A stretch of DNA of 64,000 nucleotides from Flavimobilis massiliensis (lineage in GTDB: Bacteria > Actinomycetota > Actinomycetes > Actinomycetales > Cellulomonadaceae): positions 1,426,001-1,490,000 of the forward strand of contig NZ_LT964979.1 of the NCBI RefSeq assembly GCF_900240335.1, written 5' to 3'. Shown here piece by piece: positions 17,257 to 25,833 of the stretch. Position 1 is the first letter of the stretch, and every line of letters starts with the position of its first letter. Both the position numbers and the translations under genes were made by a program. Below the pieces are notes generated by a model. That model made no database searches, was not told the origin of the DNA, and saw nothing but the letters and a program-made list of their open reading frames with translations.

Positions 17257-18138
17257 TCAGCGCGCGAGGCGCTCCGCGGTGTCGACGACGTTCGCGAGGA
17301 GCATGGCGCGGGTCATGGGGCCGACCCCGCCGGGGTTCGGCGAGATCCACGACGCAACCTCCGCGACGTCCGGGTGGACGTCACCGAGCAGGCGGGCCTT
17401 GCCGGTGGCGGGGTCCTCGACGCGGCTCACACCGACGTCGAGCACGATGACGCCCGGCTTGAGGTCCGCGGCGCGCACGACGTGCGCGACACCCGTCGCC
17501 GCAACGACGACGTCCGCGCGCCGCAGGTGCTCGGCAACGTCGACCGTGCCCGTGTGCGTGAGCGTCACGGTCGCGTTGACGTCCTTGCGCGTGAGCAGCA
17601 GGCCGATCGACCGGCCGACGGTCGTGCCACGGCCGAGGACGACGACGTGCTTGCCCGCGAGGCTGAGGCCGTGGCGGGCGACGAGCTCGAGGATGCCCGC
17701 GGGCGTGCACGGCAGCGGCGAGTCGATGGTCTCGCTCACGCGCAGCACGAGCCGCCCGAGGTTCGTCGGGTGAAGGCCGTCGGCGTCCTTGTCCGGGTCG
17801 ATGAGCTCGAGCACGCGGTTCGTGTCGATGCCCTTGGGCAGCGGCAGCTGGACGATGTACCCGGTGCACGCCGGGTCGGCGTTGAGGCGCGCGATCGCGG
17901 CCTCAACGTCCGCCTGGGTGGCGTCGGCCGGGAGGTCCTCACGGATCGAGGCGATGCCGACCTCGGCGCAATCGCGGTGCTTGCCCGCGACGTACGCCTT
18001 CGAGCCGGGGTCCTCCCCCACGAGGACGGTGCCGAGGCCGGGCGTCACGCCACGCGCCCTGAGGGCGGCGACACGCTCGGCGAGCTCGGACTTCAGGGTG
18101 GCCGCGGTGGCCTTGCCGTCGAGGATCTGTGCGGTCAT
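17257..18138 (-). CDS. folD: Bifunctional methylene-THF dehydrogenase/cyclohydrolase
   Basis: A 293-residue FolD. Motifs: LVGEDPGSKAYVAGKHRDC (with the catalytic Lys), GYIVQLPLPKGIDTNRVL, DKDADGLHPTNLGRL, PCTPAGILEL, VVLGRGTTVGRSIGLLL (NADP site) and PNPGGVGPMTRAMLL. It oxidises 5,10-methylene-THF to methenyl-THF and hydrolyses this to 10-formyl-THF, the donor for PurH and PurN. It lies 59 bp after glyA in the same direction, and both are behind the ZTP riboswitch, so glycine cleavage of serine feeds directly into formyl-THF. The ATG at 18138 follows GGAGGAGAA. A stem-loop lies between the two genes. Confidence 0.96.
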   Translation of the reverse strand: MTAQILDGKATAATLKSELAERVAALRARGVTPGLGTVLVGEDPGSKAYVAGKHRDCAEVGIASIREDLPADATQADVEAAIARLNADPACTGYIVQLPLPKGIDTNRVLELIDPDKDADGLHPTNLGRLVLRVSETIDSPLPCTPAGILELVARHGLSLAGKHVVVLGRGTTVGRSIGLLLTRKDVNATVTLTHTGTVDVAEHLRRADVVVAATGVAHVVRAADLKPGVIVLDVGVSRVEDPATGKARLLGDVHPDVAEVASWISPNPGGVGPMTRAMLLANVVDTAERLAR

Positions 18139-18158
18139 GGGTTCTCCTCCCACGCGCG

Positions 18159-18189
18159 ACCGCCCGGCCGGGAGACCCGGCCGGGCGGT
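18159..18189. terminator. Intercistronic stem-loop between glyA and folD
   Basis: Perfect 14-bp arms (ACCGCCCGGCCGGG and complement) with a 3-nt loop, starting 8 bp after the glyA stop. It may end part of the glyA transcripts or protect their 3' ends, lowering folD expression relative to glyA. Confidence 0.7.
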
Positions 18190-18197
18190 GCGGTGCG

Positions 18198-19478
18198 TCA
18201 GTACTGCTGCAGGTCCGGGTAGAGCGGGAAGGCATCCGCGAGACGCTGCACGCGAGCGCGCAGCGCGTCGACGTCCGCGCCGCCCTTGAGGGCCGTCGCG
18301 ATGATCTCGGCGACCTCGGTGAACTCGGTGTCGCCGAAGCCTCGGGTCGCGAGCGCGGGCGTGCCGATACGCAGGCCCGACGTGACGCGCGGCGGGCGCG
18401 GGTCGAACGGGACGGCATTGCGGTTGACGGTGATCCCGGCCGCGTGGAGGAGGTCCTCGGCCTGCTGACCGTCGAGGTCGGACTTGCGCAGGTCGACGAG
18501 CACGAGGTGAACGTCGGTGCCGCCCGTGAGGACGTCAACGCCGGCCGCACGGACGTCGTCCGCCGTGAGGCGGTCGGCGATGATGCGGGCACCCGAGAGG
18601 ACACGCTCCTGGCGGGCCTTGAAGCCCTCGCTCCCGGCGAGCTTGAACGACACGGCCTTGGCCGCGATGACGTGCATGAGCGGGCCGCCCTGCTGGCCCG
18701 GGAAGACGGCCGAGTCAAGCTTCTTGCCGTACTCCTCGCGCGCAAGGATGAAGCCCGAGCGGGGGCCGCCGATCGTCTTGTGGACGGTCGAGGAGACGAC
18801 GTCCGCGTACGGCACCGGGTTCGGGTGCAGACCGGCGGCGACGAGGCCCGCGAAGTGCGCCATGTCGACCCAGAGCTTCGCGCCGACCTCGTCAGCGATC
18901 GAGCGGAACGCCTCGAAGTCGAGGTGACGCGGGTACGCGGACCAGCCGCCGATGAGGACGTCGGGGCGCGCCTCGAGCGCCTGCTCGCGGACCTTGTCCA
19001 TGTCGAGGCGCATCGTCTCGGGGTCGACACCGTACGCGGCGACCTCGTAGAGCTTGCCGGAGAAGTTGATCTTCATGCCGTGCGTGAGGTGGCCGCCGTG
19101 CGCGAGCTCGAGGCCCATGATCTTGTCGCCCGGCTTGATGAGCGCATGGAGGACCGCGGCGTTCGCGGTGGCGCCCGAGTGCGGCTGGACGTTCGCGTAC
19201 TCGGCGCCGAAAAGGTCCTTTGCACGCGAGAGCGCAAGCTCCTCCGCGATGTCGACCTGCTCGCAGCCGCCGTAGTAGCGGCGGCCCGGGTAGCCCTCGG
19301 CGTACTTGTTCGTGAGGACGGAGCCCTGCGCCTGCAGGACGGCGCGCGGGACGAAGTTCTCCGACGCGATCATCTCGAGGGTGCCGCGCTGACGCGCAAG
19401 CTCACCGTCGAGGACGGCGGCGATCTCCGGGTCGACCTCGGCAAGGCCCTGGTCGAGCACGGGCTCGTGCTGGCTCAT
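18198..19478 (-). CDS. glyA: Serine hydroxymethyltransferase
   Basis: A 426-residue SHMT: MIASENFVPRAVLQAQGS, NKYAEGYPGRRYYGGC, NVQPHSGATAN, DMAHFAGLVAAG and the PLP-lysine motif SSTVHKTIGGPRSG. It converts serine and THF to glycine and 5,10-methylene-THF, the main entry of one-carbon units. First gene of a glyA-folD operon whose 5' leader holds a ZTP riboswitch, so expression should rise when 10-formyl-THF is short and ZMP/ZTP builds up. The ATG at 19478 follows GGAGACGAGA. Length and motifs are normal. Confidence 0.97.
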   Translation of the reverse strand: MSQHEPVLDQGLAEVDPEIAAVLDGELARQRGTLEMIASENFVPRAVLQAQGSVLTNKYAEGYPGRRYYGGCEQVDIAEELALSRAKDLFGAEYANVQPHSGATANAAVLHALIKPGDKIMGLELAHGGHLTHGMKINFSGKLYEVAAYGVDPETMRLDMDKVREQALEARPDVLIGGWSAYPRHLDFEAFRSIADEVGAKLWVDMAHFAGLVAAGLHPNPVPYADVVSSTVHKTIGGPRSGFILAREEYGKKLDSAVFPGQQGGPLMHVIAAKAVSFKLAGSEGFKARQERVLSGARIIADRLTADDVRAAGVDVLTGGTDVHLVLVDLRKSDLDGQQAEDLLHAAGITVNRNAVPFDPRPPRVTSGLRIGTPALATRGFGDTEFTEVAEIIATALKGGADVDALRARVQRLADAFPLYPDLQQY

Positions 19479-19559
19479 TCTCGTCTCCTTCGGACGTGGT
19501 GGACGTGCAGTCAAGTGCATGTCTATGCGGGCGCCGGACAGGCACGCGCACGACGGTGC

Positions 19560-19655
19560 GGTGACCGGGGCCCAGGCGAACGACCCGAAGTCGGAGAAGA
19601 AGGTGCCGCTCCCCGGTGGTGACCCACCTGAATGCGCCAGTCGCGACCGGTACAG
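19560..19655 (-). promoter_or_regulatory. ZTP (pfl) riboswitch before glyA-folD
   Basis: The leader of glyA contains, in order on the minus strand, GCGACTGGCG, GGTGGG, the hallmark CCACCGGGGAGCG and the downstream conserved CGCCTGGGC paired within a closing stem (CCGGTC...). These are the defining conserved blocks of the ZTP aptamer, which senses the purine intermediate ZMP/ZTP as a sign of 10-formyl-THF shortage. About 80 nt separate the aptamer from the glyA start, room for an expression platform. A TACGCT -10-like box lies just upstream near 19660. Confidence 0.9.
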
Positions 19656-19802
19656 CGTAGCAAGCCGGGCACCCCACGCGTCGAGGTCCCGGGGGGGTCA
19701 AGCGGACGTGCGACGTGTCACGTCCGACCTGGCGTGGCGCACGGCCGGACGACGACGGCGCCGACACAGCTGGCCTCTCGGCACCGTCGGGCACGGCTGG
19801 GC

Positions 19803-20291
19803 TCAGCCCTCGACGTCCTCCCCGAGGATCCGCCGCAGGTACGCGTACGTGAGGTCGCCGACGGTCTCGTCGAACTGGTGCTCGTAGCCCTGGTTCTGGT
19901 ACATCGCGAGGTTCTGCTTGGAGTCGCGGCCCGTGAAGACCCAGATCTCCTCGGTCTCCTCCGGCAGCATGGGCGCGACGGTGAGCATCATCTGCGTGCC
20001 GATGCCCTCGCCCTGACGGTCCGGGGCCACGGCAAGGCGGCCGAGCGTCGCCTTCGCCCCTTCGAGCTCGACGCGCACCGATCCGATGAGCCGCGGACCG
20101 TCCCACGCGCCGAGGGTGATGACGCCCTCGGCCTCGAGGTCCGTGCGGAGCTCGTCCAGCGTTTGCGTGAGCGGCGGGATGAACGGGTCGTCGTACGTCT
20201 GCGCCTCCGTGACGAACGCGGCGCGCCGCAGCGTGAGGAGCTCGCCAGCGTGCTCGAGGGTGACAGGACCGATGCGGAGGGCGTCGTTCAT
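19803..20291 (-). CDS. GNAT family N-acetyltransferase
   Basis: A 162-residue single-domain acetyltransferase. The acetyl-CoA pyrophosphate loop is LAVAPDRQGEGIGTQMM (Q/RxxGxG/A type), preceded by the beta-strand ATLGRLAV and followed by the aromatic C-terminal strand NLAMYQNQGYEHQF. The N-terminal half (LTLRRAAFVTEAQTYDDPFI) would shape the acceptor pocket. The acceptor is unknown. It stands alone, between the riboswitch leader of glyA and the divergent purU. A CACGAT box ends 6 nt before the ATG, so a leaderless message is possible. Confidence 0.85.
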   Translation of the reverse strand: MNDALRIGPVTLEHAGELLTLRRAAFVTEAQTYDDPFIPPLTQTLDELRTDLEAEGVITLGAWDGPRLIGSVRVELEGAKATLGRLAVAPDRQGEGIGTQMMLTVAPMLPEETEEIWVFTGRDSKQNLAMYQNQGYEHQFDETVGDLTYAYLRRILGEDVEG

Positions 20292-20372
20292 GAGCCCATC
20301 GTGTCAGGTGGACCACGTCCACGCACGCAGCGTCCGCGCCCGCGCGCGGCGCGTTGGACTACCCTCGCCCTC

Positions 20373-21248
20373 GTGACCGCCACCGATCTCGCCCCGACGC
20401 CCGACCCGACGCACTGGGTCCTCGCCCTCTCGTGCCCGGACCGTCCCGGGATCGTTCACGCCGTGTCCGGGGTGCTCGCCGAGAACGGTGGCAACATCAC
20501 CGAGTCCCAGCAGTACGGCGACCCCGAGACCGACCGCTTCTTCATGCGTGTCCAGGTCCGCACGCTCGCCGAGCCCGACGTCCTGCGAGCGGCGGTCGCC
20601 GAGCTCGCGGACCGCTTCGACATGACGTGGACGCTCGACGTCGTCGGGCGCCCCGTGCGCACGCTCGTCCTCGTCTCCAAGGCCGCGCACTGCCTCAACG
20701 ATCTGCTGTTCCGGCAGCGCTCGGAGGGGCTCGAGATCGACGTCGTCGGCGTCGTCGGCAACCACACGGACCTCGCGACGCTCGCCGCGTTCTACGACAA
20801 GCCGTTCCACCACATCCCGGTGACGAAGGAGACGAAGCCCGACGCCGAGGCCGCCCTCCTCGCGCTCGTTGACGAGCTCGACGTGGAGCTCGTCGTCCTC
20901 GCCCGGTACATGCAGGTGCTCTCCGACGACCTCTGCCGGCGGCTCGAGGGGCGGATCATCAACATCCACCACTCGTTTCTGCCGTCGTTCAAGGGCGCGA
21001 AGCCGTACCACCAGGCTCACGCGCGCGGCGTCAAGCTCATCGGTGCGACGAGCCACTACGTCACCGCAGACCTCGACGAGGGTCCGATCATCGAGCAGGA
21101 CGTCGAGCGCGTCGACCACTCACGCTCGACCGAGGAGCTCGTCGCGCTCGGGCAGGACGTCGAGCGGCGCGTCCTCGCGCGCGCGGTCCGCTGGCACTCC
21201 GAGCACCGCGTGCTCCTCAACGGGCACCGGACGGTGATCTTCCGCTGA
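20373..21248 (+). CDS. purU: Formyltetrahydrofolate deformylase
   Basis: A 291-residue protein: an N-terminal ACT domain (ALSCPDRPGIVHAVSGVLAE, about residues 12-90) followed by a formyltransferase-type hydrolase domain (VLVSKAAHCLNDLL, VGNHTDLATLAAFYDKPFHH, IINIHHSFLPSFKGAKPYHQ, GATSHYVTADLDEGPIIEQD). PurU hydrolyses 10-formyl-THF to formate and THF, which balances one-carbon pools and opposes the PurH/PurN reactions; the ACT domain senses glycine/methionine in known members. The GTG at 20373 has a TACCCT box ending 7 nt upstream and no ribosome binding site. It lies close to glyA-folD but on the opposite strand. Confidence 0.95.
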   Translation: MTATDLAPTPDPTHWVLALSCPDRPGIVHAVSGVLAENGGNITESQQYGDPETDRFFMRVQVRTLAEPDVLRAAVAELADRFDMTWTLDVVGRPVRTLVLVSKAAHCLNDLLFRQRSEGLEIDVVGVVGNHTDLATLAAFYDKPFHHIPVTKETKPDAEAALLALVDELDVELVVLARYMQVLSDDLCRRLEGRIINIHHSFLPSFKGAKPYHQAHARGVKLIGATSHYVTADLDEGPIIEQDVERVDHSRSTEELVALGQDVERRVLARAVRWHSEHRVLLNGHRTVIFR

Positions 21249-21274
21249 CGGAGCCCGGCGCGGGCTTGCGCCGG

Positions 21275-21293
21275 AGCACCCCTGAGGGGTGCT
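21275..21293. terminator. Stem-loop between convergent purU and ABC permease genes
   Basis: AGCACCCC-TGA-GGGGTGCT, 8-bp perfect arms with a 3-nt loop, in the 83-bp gap between converging stops. No T-tract on either side. Confidence 0.65.
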
Positions 21294-21331
21294 GACGCGC
21301 AACCCCTCGAGGCGGAGCACGGCCGGCCCAG

Positions 21332-22501
21332 CTAGGCCCTCGTCCGGCCGCCCTCGCGCTTGCCTGACGCGTCGATCGCGACGGCGACAACGAGGACGAC
21401 CCCGAGGATCAGGTACCGCACCGACGCCTCGGCACCGAGCATCGCGAGACCCGTCGAGATCGACTGGACGACCGCGACGCCAAGCACCACCGACCACGCG
21501 CTCCCGCGCCCGCCGTAGAGGCTCGCCCCGCCGATGAGCGCGGCCGCGATCGCCGTGAGGCTCAGCTCGGCACCGCCCGTCCCCTGGTTCGCGGCCGCGA
21601 GCCGCCCCGCCGCGAGGACGCCGCCGAACGCCGCGAGCGACGAGCACAGCACGTACACCGAGATGATCGTGCGGTCGACGCCGAGCCCCGCGCGCCGGGC
21701 CGACTCGACGCTGCCGCCGATCGCCCGCACGTGGCGGCCCCAGCTCGTGCGCCGCAGGCAGACGTCGACCACCGTGACGACGACGAGGAACAGGACGAAC
21801 ATCCACCCGACGCCCCGCGCCGTCGACAGGTAGAGGGTGCCGCCGAGCAGCAGCGCCGCGAGCAGGCCCGTCCGCGTGCCGATCCGCACCCAGCTGTCTC
21901 CCGCAAGTCCGGCGCGGTCGCGCCGACGCCGCTCGTGCGCACCGAGGAACCCCACGACGACGACAACGAGCGCCCCGACGCCGAGCGCGACCGGGGTCGG
22001 CACGTACGCCTGCTGCGCGAACCGCACGAGCCCCGTCTCGAACGGGAGGTTGACCGCTCCCGTCCGGCCCAGCACCTGCAGCTGGAGGCCGAGCGCGACG
22101 AGGAGCCCCGCCAGGGTGAGAACGAACCCGGGCAGCCCGAGACGCGTGCTGAGCAACCCGTAGGCGAGGCCGAGGACGACGCCCGTGAGGATCGCGAGGA
22201 GGATCGCGACCACCTCGGGCAGGCCGTGCTGGACGACGGCGACCGCGACGGTCGCCGATCCCAGCCCGGAGACCGCCCCGACAGAGATGTCGAGGTGCCC
22301 GATGAGCATGACGAGGACGACCCCGAGCGTGAGCATCCCCGTGACGGCGGACTGCTGCGTGACGTTGACGAGGTTGTCCGCGGAGAGGAAGCGCGGCGTC
22401 GCGATCCCGAGGACGATCCACACGACGGCGAGGGCCGCAAGACCGCCCGCGGCCCGTCGGCCTGCGAGGTCCCGCAGGCGGGAGAGGTCGAGCCCGCTCA
22501 T
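21332..22501 (-). CDS. Xylose/ribose-type sugar ABC importer permease
   Basis: A 389-residue permease of the BPD_transp_2 (RbsC/XylH) kind with about ten hydrophobic segments. Family signatures are FLSADNLVNVTQQSAVTG, VLVMLIGHLDISVGAVSGL and the late motif ALIGGASLYGGRGSAW. Length and the long loop between helices near residue 190 (AHERRRRDRAG) fit XylH better than RbsC. It overlaps the ATPase gene by 4 bp (ATGA), so the two are translationally coupled. Last gene of a four-gene operon that begins with a ROK regulator. The sugar is probably a pentose or related monosaccharide, but this is inference. Confidence 0.88.
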   Translation of the reverse strand: MSGLDLSRLRDLAGRRAAGGLAALAVVWIVLGIATPRFLSADNLVNVTQQSAVTGMLTLGVVLVMLIGHLDISVGAVSGLGSATVAVAVVQHGLPEVVAILLAILTGVVLGLAYGLLSTRLGLPGFVLTLAGLLVALGLQLQVLGRTGAVNLPFETGLVRFAQQAYVPTPVALGVGALVVVVVGFLGAHERRRRDRAGLAGDSWVRIGTRTGLLAALLLGGTLYLSTARGVGWMFVLFLVVVTVVDVCLRRTSWGRHVRAIGGSVESARRAGLGVDRTIISVYVLCSSLAAFGGVLAAGRLAAANQGTGGAELSLTAIAAALIGGASLYGGRGSAWSVVLGVAVVQSISTGLAMLGAEASVRYLILGVVLVVAVAIDASGKREGGRTRA

Positions 22502-23325
22502 CGGTCGCCTCCCGTCGCACTACTGCGGGCGTCGGCCTCGTGCGACGCGCGACGGGGCGGCCCCGCCGTCGTGCCCGGCACCCGCGCCCCCGTGACCGCG
22601 GCGAGAAGGTCCTCATAGCTCGTCGTGCGCGCGTCGAACGTCGTGGCGTGCCGCCCGAGACGCAGGACCGCGATGCGGTCGGCGACCGCGTGGACGTCCG
22701 CCATGGAGTGCGACACGAGGATGACCCCGAGCCCACGGTCCCGCAGCCGCTCGACGAGCGTGAGGACCTCGGCAGTCTGGGCGACGCCGAGCGCCGACGT
22801 TGGCTCGTCGAGCAAGACGACGCGCGGCTCCCCGTGGAGGGCGCGAAGGATCGCGACGGCCTGCCGCTGCCCGCCGGAGAGCGTCCCGACGGGGACGCGC
22901 ACGGACGGCAGGCGCACCGCGAGCTCGCCGAGGAGCTCCCATGCGCGCCGCTCCATCTCGACCTCATCGAGCAGCGCACCCGACCGCCGTCTGCGCTCGC
23001 GGAGCTCGTGGCCGAGGAAGATGTTCTCGACGACGTCGAGGTTGTCGCAGAGCGCGAGGTCCTGGAACACCGCGGTGACGCCCGCGGCGCGGGCCGCCCC
23101 CGGCGACGGGAACGTCACGGCGTTGCCGTCGAGCTCGAGCGTGCCCGTGTCCGGGCCGAGCACCCCCGCAAGGATCTTCACGACGGTCGACTTGCCTGCG
23201 CCGTTGTCGCCGACGACCGCGAGGACCTCCCCCGGGTGGACGGCGAGGTCGACGTCGACGAGCGCACGGACAGCGCCGAAGGTCTTCGTGACCTTGCGCA
23301 GGGCGAGGACGGGGGCGGTGGTCAC
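22498..23325 (-). CDS. Sugar ABC importer ATP-binding protein (single NBD)
   Basis: A 275-residue ATPase with one nucleotide-binding domain: Walker A GDNGAGKST, Q-loop AVFQDLALCDNLDV, signature LSGGQRQAVAI, Walker B VVLLDEPTSALG and H-loop VILVSHSMADV. GDNGAGKST is typical of the CUT2 sugar importers. Many enteric homologues (XylG, RbsA) have two fused domains of about 500 residues; here there is one, as in the FrcA type, so it probably works as a homodimer. It overlaps its neighbours on both sides by 4 bp. The C-terminal 25 residues are charged and low in complexity. Confidence 0.92.
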   Translation of the reverse strand: MTTAPVLALRKVTKTFGAVRALVDVDLAVHPGEVLAVVGDNGAGKSTVVKILAGVLGPDTGTLELDGNAVTFPSPGAARAAGVTAVFQDLALCDNLDVVENIFLGHELRERRRRSGALLDEVEMERRAWELLGELAVRLPSVRVPVGTLSGGQRQAVAILRALHGEPRVVLLDEPTSALGVAQTAEVLTLVERLRDRGLGVILVSHSMADVHAVADRIAVLRLGRHATTFDARTTSYEDLLAAVTGARVPGTTAGPPRRASHEADARSSATGGDR

Positions 23326-24422
23326 GGGGTGCTCCTCGGCAGGAGGCCGGCGTCGGTGCAGGCCTGGACGAAGGTGGGCGTGCAGATGTCGTCGACGGCG
23401 AGGACGCCGCCTCCGACGAGGATGTTCGCGACGTCGTCCCGGCCGATCCCCGTCGGGGTGAGGAGGACGGAGGGCACGCCGTCGACGCGGGTCGGGACGA
23501 CGGGTGGTTCGCCGCGCGCGATGCGCACGGCGATCTCGGCGGCGGTCCGGGCCTGCTGGGCGATGGCCTTGTAGACCGTCATCGTCTGCTGGCCCGCGAC
23601 GATCCGCTGGACCGCAGCGAGCTCGGCGTCCTGCCCGGTGACGACGGGCAGGGGGTCGGCGCCGGCCGCGAGGAGCGCGGAGATCGCGGCCGCCGCGAGG
23701 GCGTCGTTCGCGGCATAGACTCCCGCGACGTTTTCGGCGCCGACGCGGGCGATCTGGTCGGCGACCCAGTCGCGGGCGAGGTCGGGGCTCCAGCCCGGCA
23801 CGTCGATCTCCGCGAGGATCGCGTGCTCGGTGCCTGCGAGGGCCGCGTCGAGCCCGGCCCGGTTGTTGACCGCGTTGGGGTCCGACGCCGCTCCTCCGAC
23901 GACGAGGATGCCGCCGTCAGCCTTCCCGCGGGCCGCGAGCTCGGCGACGAGCGCGTCACCCTGGATGCGGCCGACCCGGCGCGGGTCGAACGACACGTAG
24001 AACGCGACGTCCGGGGAGGCGAGGAATCGGTCGTACGCGATGACGGGCACGCCGCGTGACGTCGCCTCGGCGACGATCGACAGGGCGCTCGCCCCGTCGA
24101 CCGCGGTGAGCACGAGGACGTCGGCGCCGTCGGCGAGGAACGACTCGGCCTGCTCACGCTGCGTGAGCGCGTCCTCGCGCGCGTTCGCGTAACGGAACGT
24201 GCAGGTCGAGCAGCGTTGCGCGACGACGTGCTCCATCGTGGGGCGGTCGAGGTGCTCCCACCGCTCGGTCGTCGCGTCGGGCATGAGGAACGCGATCGTC
24301 GGGCCCTCGTCGGCGGGGACGCAGCCTGCGAGGCCGAGGGCGGCCGCGGCGAGCGCCGCCGCGAGCGCCGCCGCGGCGCGGGTGCGGCGCGCGGCGCGGA
24401 CCCGGAGCGAGAGGTGGATCAT
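23322..24422 (-). CDS. Sugar-binding lipoprotein of the xylose/ribose-type ABC importer
   Basis: A 366-residue periplasmic-binding-protein-like lipoprotein. A lipobox LAGC follows an Ala-rich signal segment at residue about 30-33. The mature part is a type 1 (Peripla_BP_4) fold with TIAFLMPDATTERWEHLDRP, the doublet ADVLVLTAVDG, PVIAYDRFL and VAGVYAANDALAAAAISAL, close to the XylF/ChvE group. It would capture a monosaccharide outside the membrane and deliver it to the permease. The start ATG overlaps the stop of the ROK regulator (ATGA). Confidence 0.88.
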   Translation of the reverse strand: MIHLSLRVRAARRTRAAAALAAALAAAALGLAGCVPADEGPTIAFLMPDATTERWEHLDRPTMEHVVAQRCSTCTFRYANAREDALTQREQAESFLADGADVLVLTAVDGASALSIVAEATSRGVPVIAYDRFLASPDVAFYVSFDPRRVGRIQGDALVAELAARGKADGGILVVGGAASDPNAVNNRAGLDAALAGTEHAILAEIDVPGWSPDLARDWVADQIARVGAENVAGVYAANDALAAAAISALLAAGADPLPVVTGQDAELAAVQRIVAGQQTMTVYKAIAQQARTAAEIAVRIARGEPPVVPTRVDGVPSVLLTPTGIGRDDVANILVGGGVLAVDDICTPTFVQACTDAGLLPRSTP

Positions 24423-25597
24423 CGGGGACCCCCGCGTGCGATCTCGACGTTCTCGAGGGCGAGGAGGACGGCGCCCCGCAGCTCGGACTGCGTCCCGAAC
24501 TCGGCGGGGACGACGGGCACGGGCCCCTCGTCGGACGGGACGGCGCGCCGCGCGAGCGAGGCCCGCAGCGGCTCGAGCAGCAGCTCGCCCGCAGCGGCGA
24601 CCTGGCCCCCGACGACGACAATCTCGGGGTCGACGAGGTTACAGAGGTTGGCAACCGCGACACCGAGGTGCCTCCCCGAGTCCTCGAGGACGCGCACGCA
24701 GCCGAGGTCGCCGGCGGCGGCGCGGTCGAGCACGCCCTGCATCGAGAGGGTGCCGTGCGTGGGTTCGAGCATCGCGAGGAGCGCGTGCGAGGCGACGTAC
24801 ATCTCGAGGCAGCCGCGGTTGCCGCAGCGGCACACGGGGCCGTTCTCGTCGATCGTCGAGTGCCCGATCTCGCCCGCGGCACCCGAGCGGCCGTGGTGGA
24901 CGCGCCCGCCGAGGACGAGGCCGGCCCCGACCCCGTTGGACACACGGATGTAGACGACGTCGCGGAACTCGCGCGCCGCACCCTGGCGCGACTCGGCGAG
25001 GGCGCCGAGGTTCGCGTCGTTGTCGACGTCGATGGGGACGGCGAGCTGCTCGCCGAGGACGTCGGCGACGCGGACGCCGTCCCAGCCGCGCAAGAGGCCG
25101 CGTGTGGTGACGCGTCCGTCGGCCTGGTCGATGGGGGCGGCGACGCCGACGCCGACACGCAGGAGCTCGTCGCGCGTCGCCTCGACCTGCTCGAGCATCT
25201 CCTCGAGGAGGAGGGCGACGCGGTCGAGGCCGATGTCGGCGCGGTGGTCGGGCGCGAGGGGCATACGCTGCTCGGCGACGGTGCGGCCGGAGGTGTCGGC
25301 GAGGGCGACACGCAGGGTGCGGCTGCTGAAGTGGACCCCGCCGACGAGACCGAGGGTGCGGGCGAGCGTCACCTGCTGGGCGCGCCGGCCCGAGCGGGAT
25401 GTCGGGGAGGTTGCGAGAACCCCCGCGGCCGTGAGCTCCTTGACGATGTTCGAGACGGTGGCTGGGGACAGCCCTGTGACGCCAGCCAGCTCGACCTGCG
25501 TGAGGGCGCCGCGCTGCTGGACCGCATTCACGACGCGGGCCCGGTTGGCTTCACGCAGTGAAGTCTGCGAACCCGGCGTCAGCCGGTCGATGCTCAC
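24419..25597 (-). CDS. ROK-family transcriptional repressor of sugar genes
   Basis: A 392-residue regulator: N-terminal winged helix (VVNAVQQRGALTQVELAGVT, LSPATVSNIVKELTAAGVL, about residues 18-70) and a ROK sugar-kinase-like domain with VDNDANLGALAE, RVSNGVGAGLVLGGRVHHG and the zinc motif CRCGNRGCLEMY. ROK repressors bind a sugar or sugar phosphate and leave DNA. It heads the operon for the xylose/ribose-type importer and diverges from a second importer at 25834, so it may control both. The GTG at 25597 is chosen from the conserved start SIDRLTPGSQTSLREANR; a TAGGAT -10 box ends 8 nt upstream and no ribosome binding site is visible. Confidence 0.88.
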   Translation of the reverse strand: MSIDRLTPGSQTSLREANRARVVNAVQQRGALTQVELAGVTGLSPATVSNIVKELTAAGVLATSPTSRSGRRAQQVTLARTLGLVGGVHFSSRTLRVALADTSGRTVAEQRMPLAPDHRADIGLDRVALLLEEMLEQVEATRDELLRVGVGVAAPIDQADGRVTTRGLLRGWDGVRVADVLGEQLAVPIDVDNDANLGALAESRQGAAREFRDVVYIRVSNGVGAGLVLGGRVHHGRSGAAGEIGHSTIDENGPVCRCGNRGCLEMYVASHALLAMLEPTHGTLSMQGVLDRAAAGDLGCVRVLEDSGRHLGVAVANLCNLVDPEIVVVGGQVAAAGELLLEPLRASLARRAVPSDEGPVPVVPAEFGTQSELRGAVLLALENVEIARGGPR

Positions 25598-25708
25598 GGT
25601 TGGTGATCCTACGGCATCCGTTCCTGTGAGCAGCGGACGCCGCCAGGTTCTGGTCTGCCCGCACCACATCGACTCCACCTCCCAAAGCCAACATCACGAT
25701 CGAACATC

Positions 25709-25729
25709 TCTTGCGTTCAAGACTTGACG
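25709..25729 (+). promoter_or_regulatory. Candidate promoter and operator of the glucose-type importer
   Basis: A TCTTG-N4-CAAGA palindrome (25709-25722) is directly followed by TTGACG (25724-25729), a good -35 box. A -10 box is less clear; TTCTCT/TCTCTA lies 17-18 nt downstream. The palindrome is suitably placed for a repressor or activator. The remainder of the 236-bp gap between the divergent ROK and binding-protein genes shows no coding signal. Confidence 0.5.
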
Positions 25730-25833
25730 CCAACGGTGGCACCGGCTTCTCTAGGACCAACGGCCCGGGCGCGACGACGCACCCACCCGACGCGACGACG
25801 CGCCGGAGGCCACTCACACGGAGGACACCTTTC

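Noticed and set aside
19479..19800. A THF riboswitch or a small gene in the glyA leader
   Set aside because: Conserved blocks match the ZTP class, not THF; frames present are antisense shadows without start signals.
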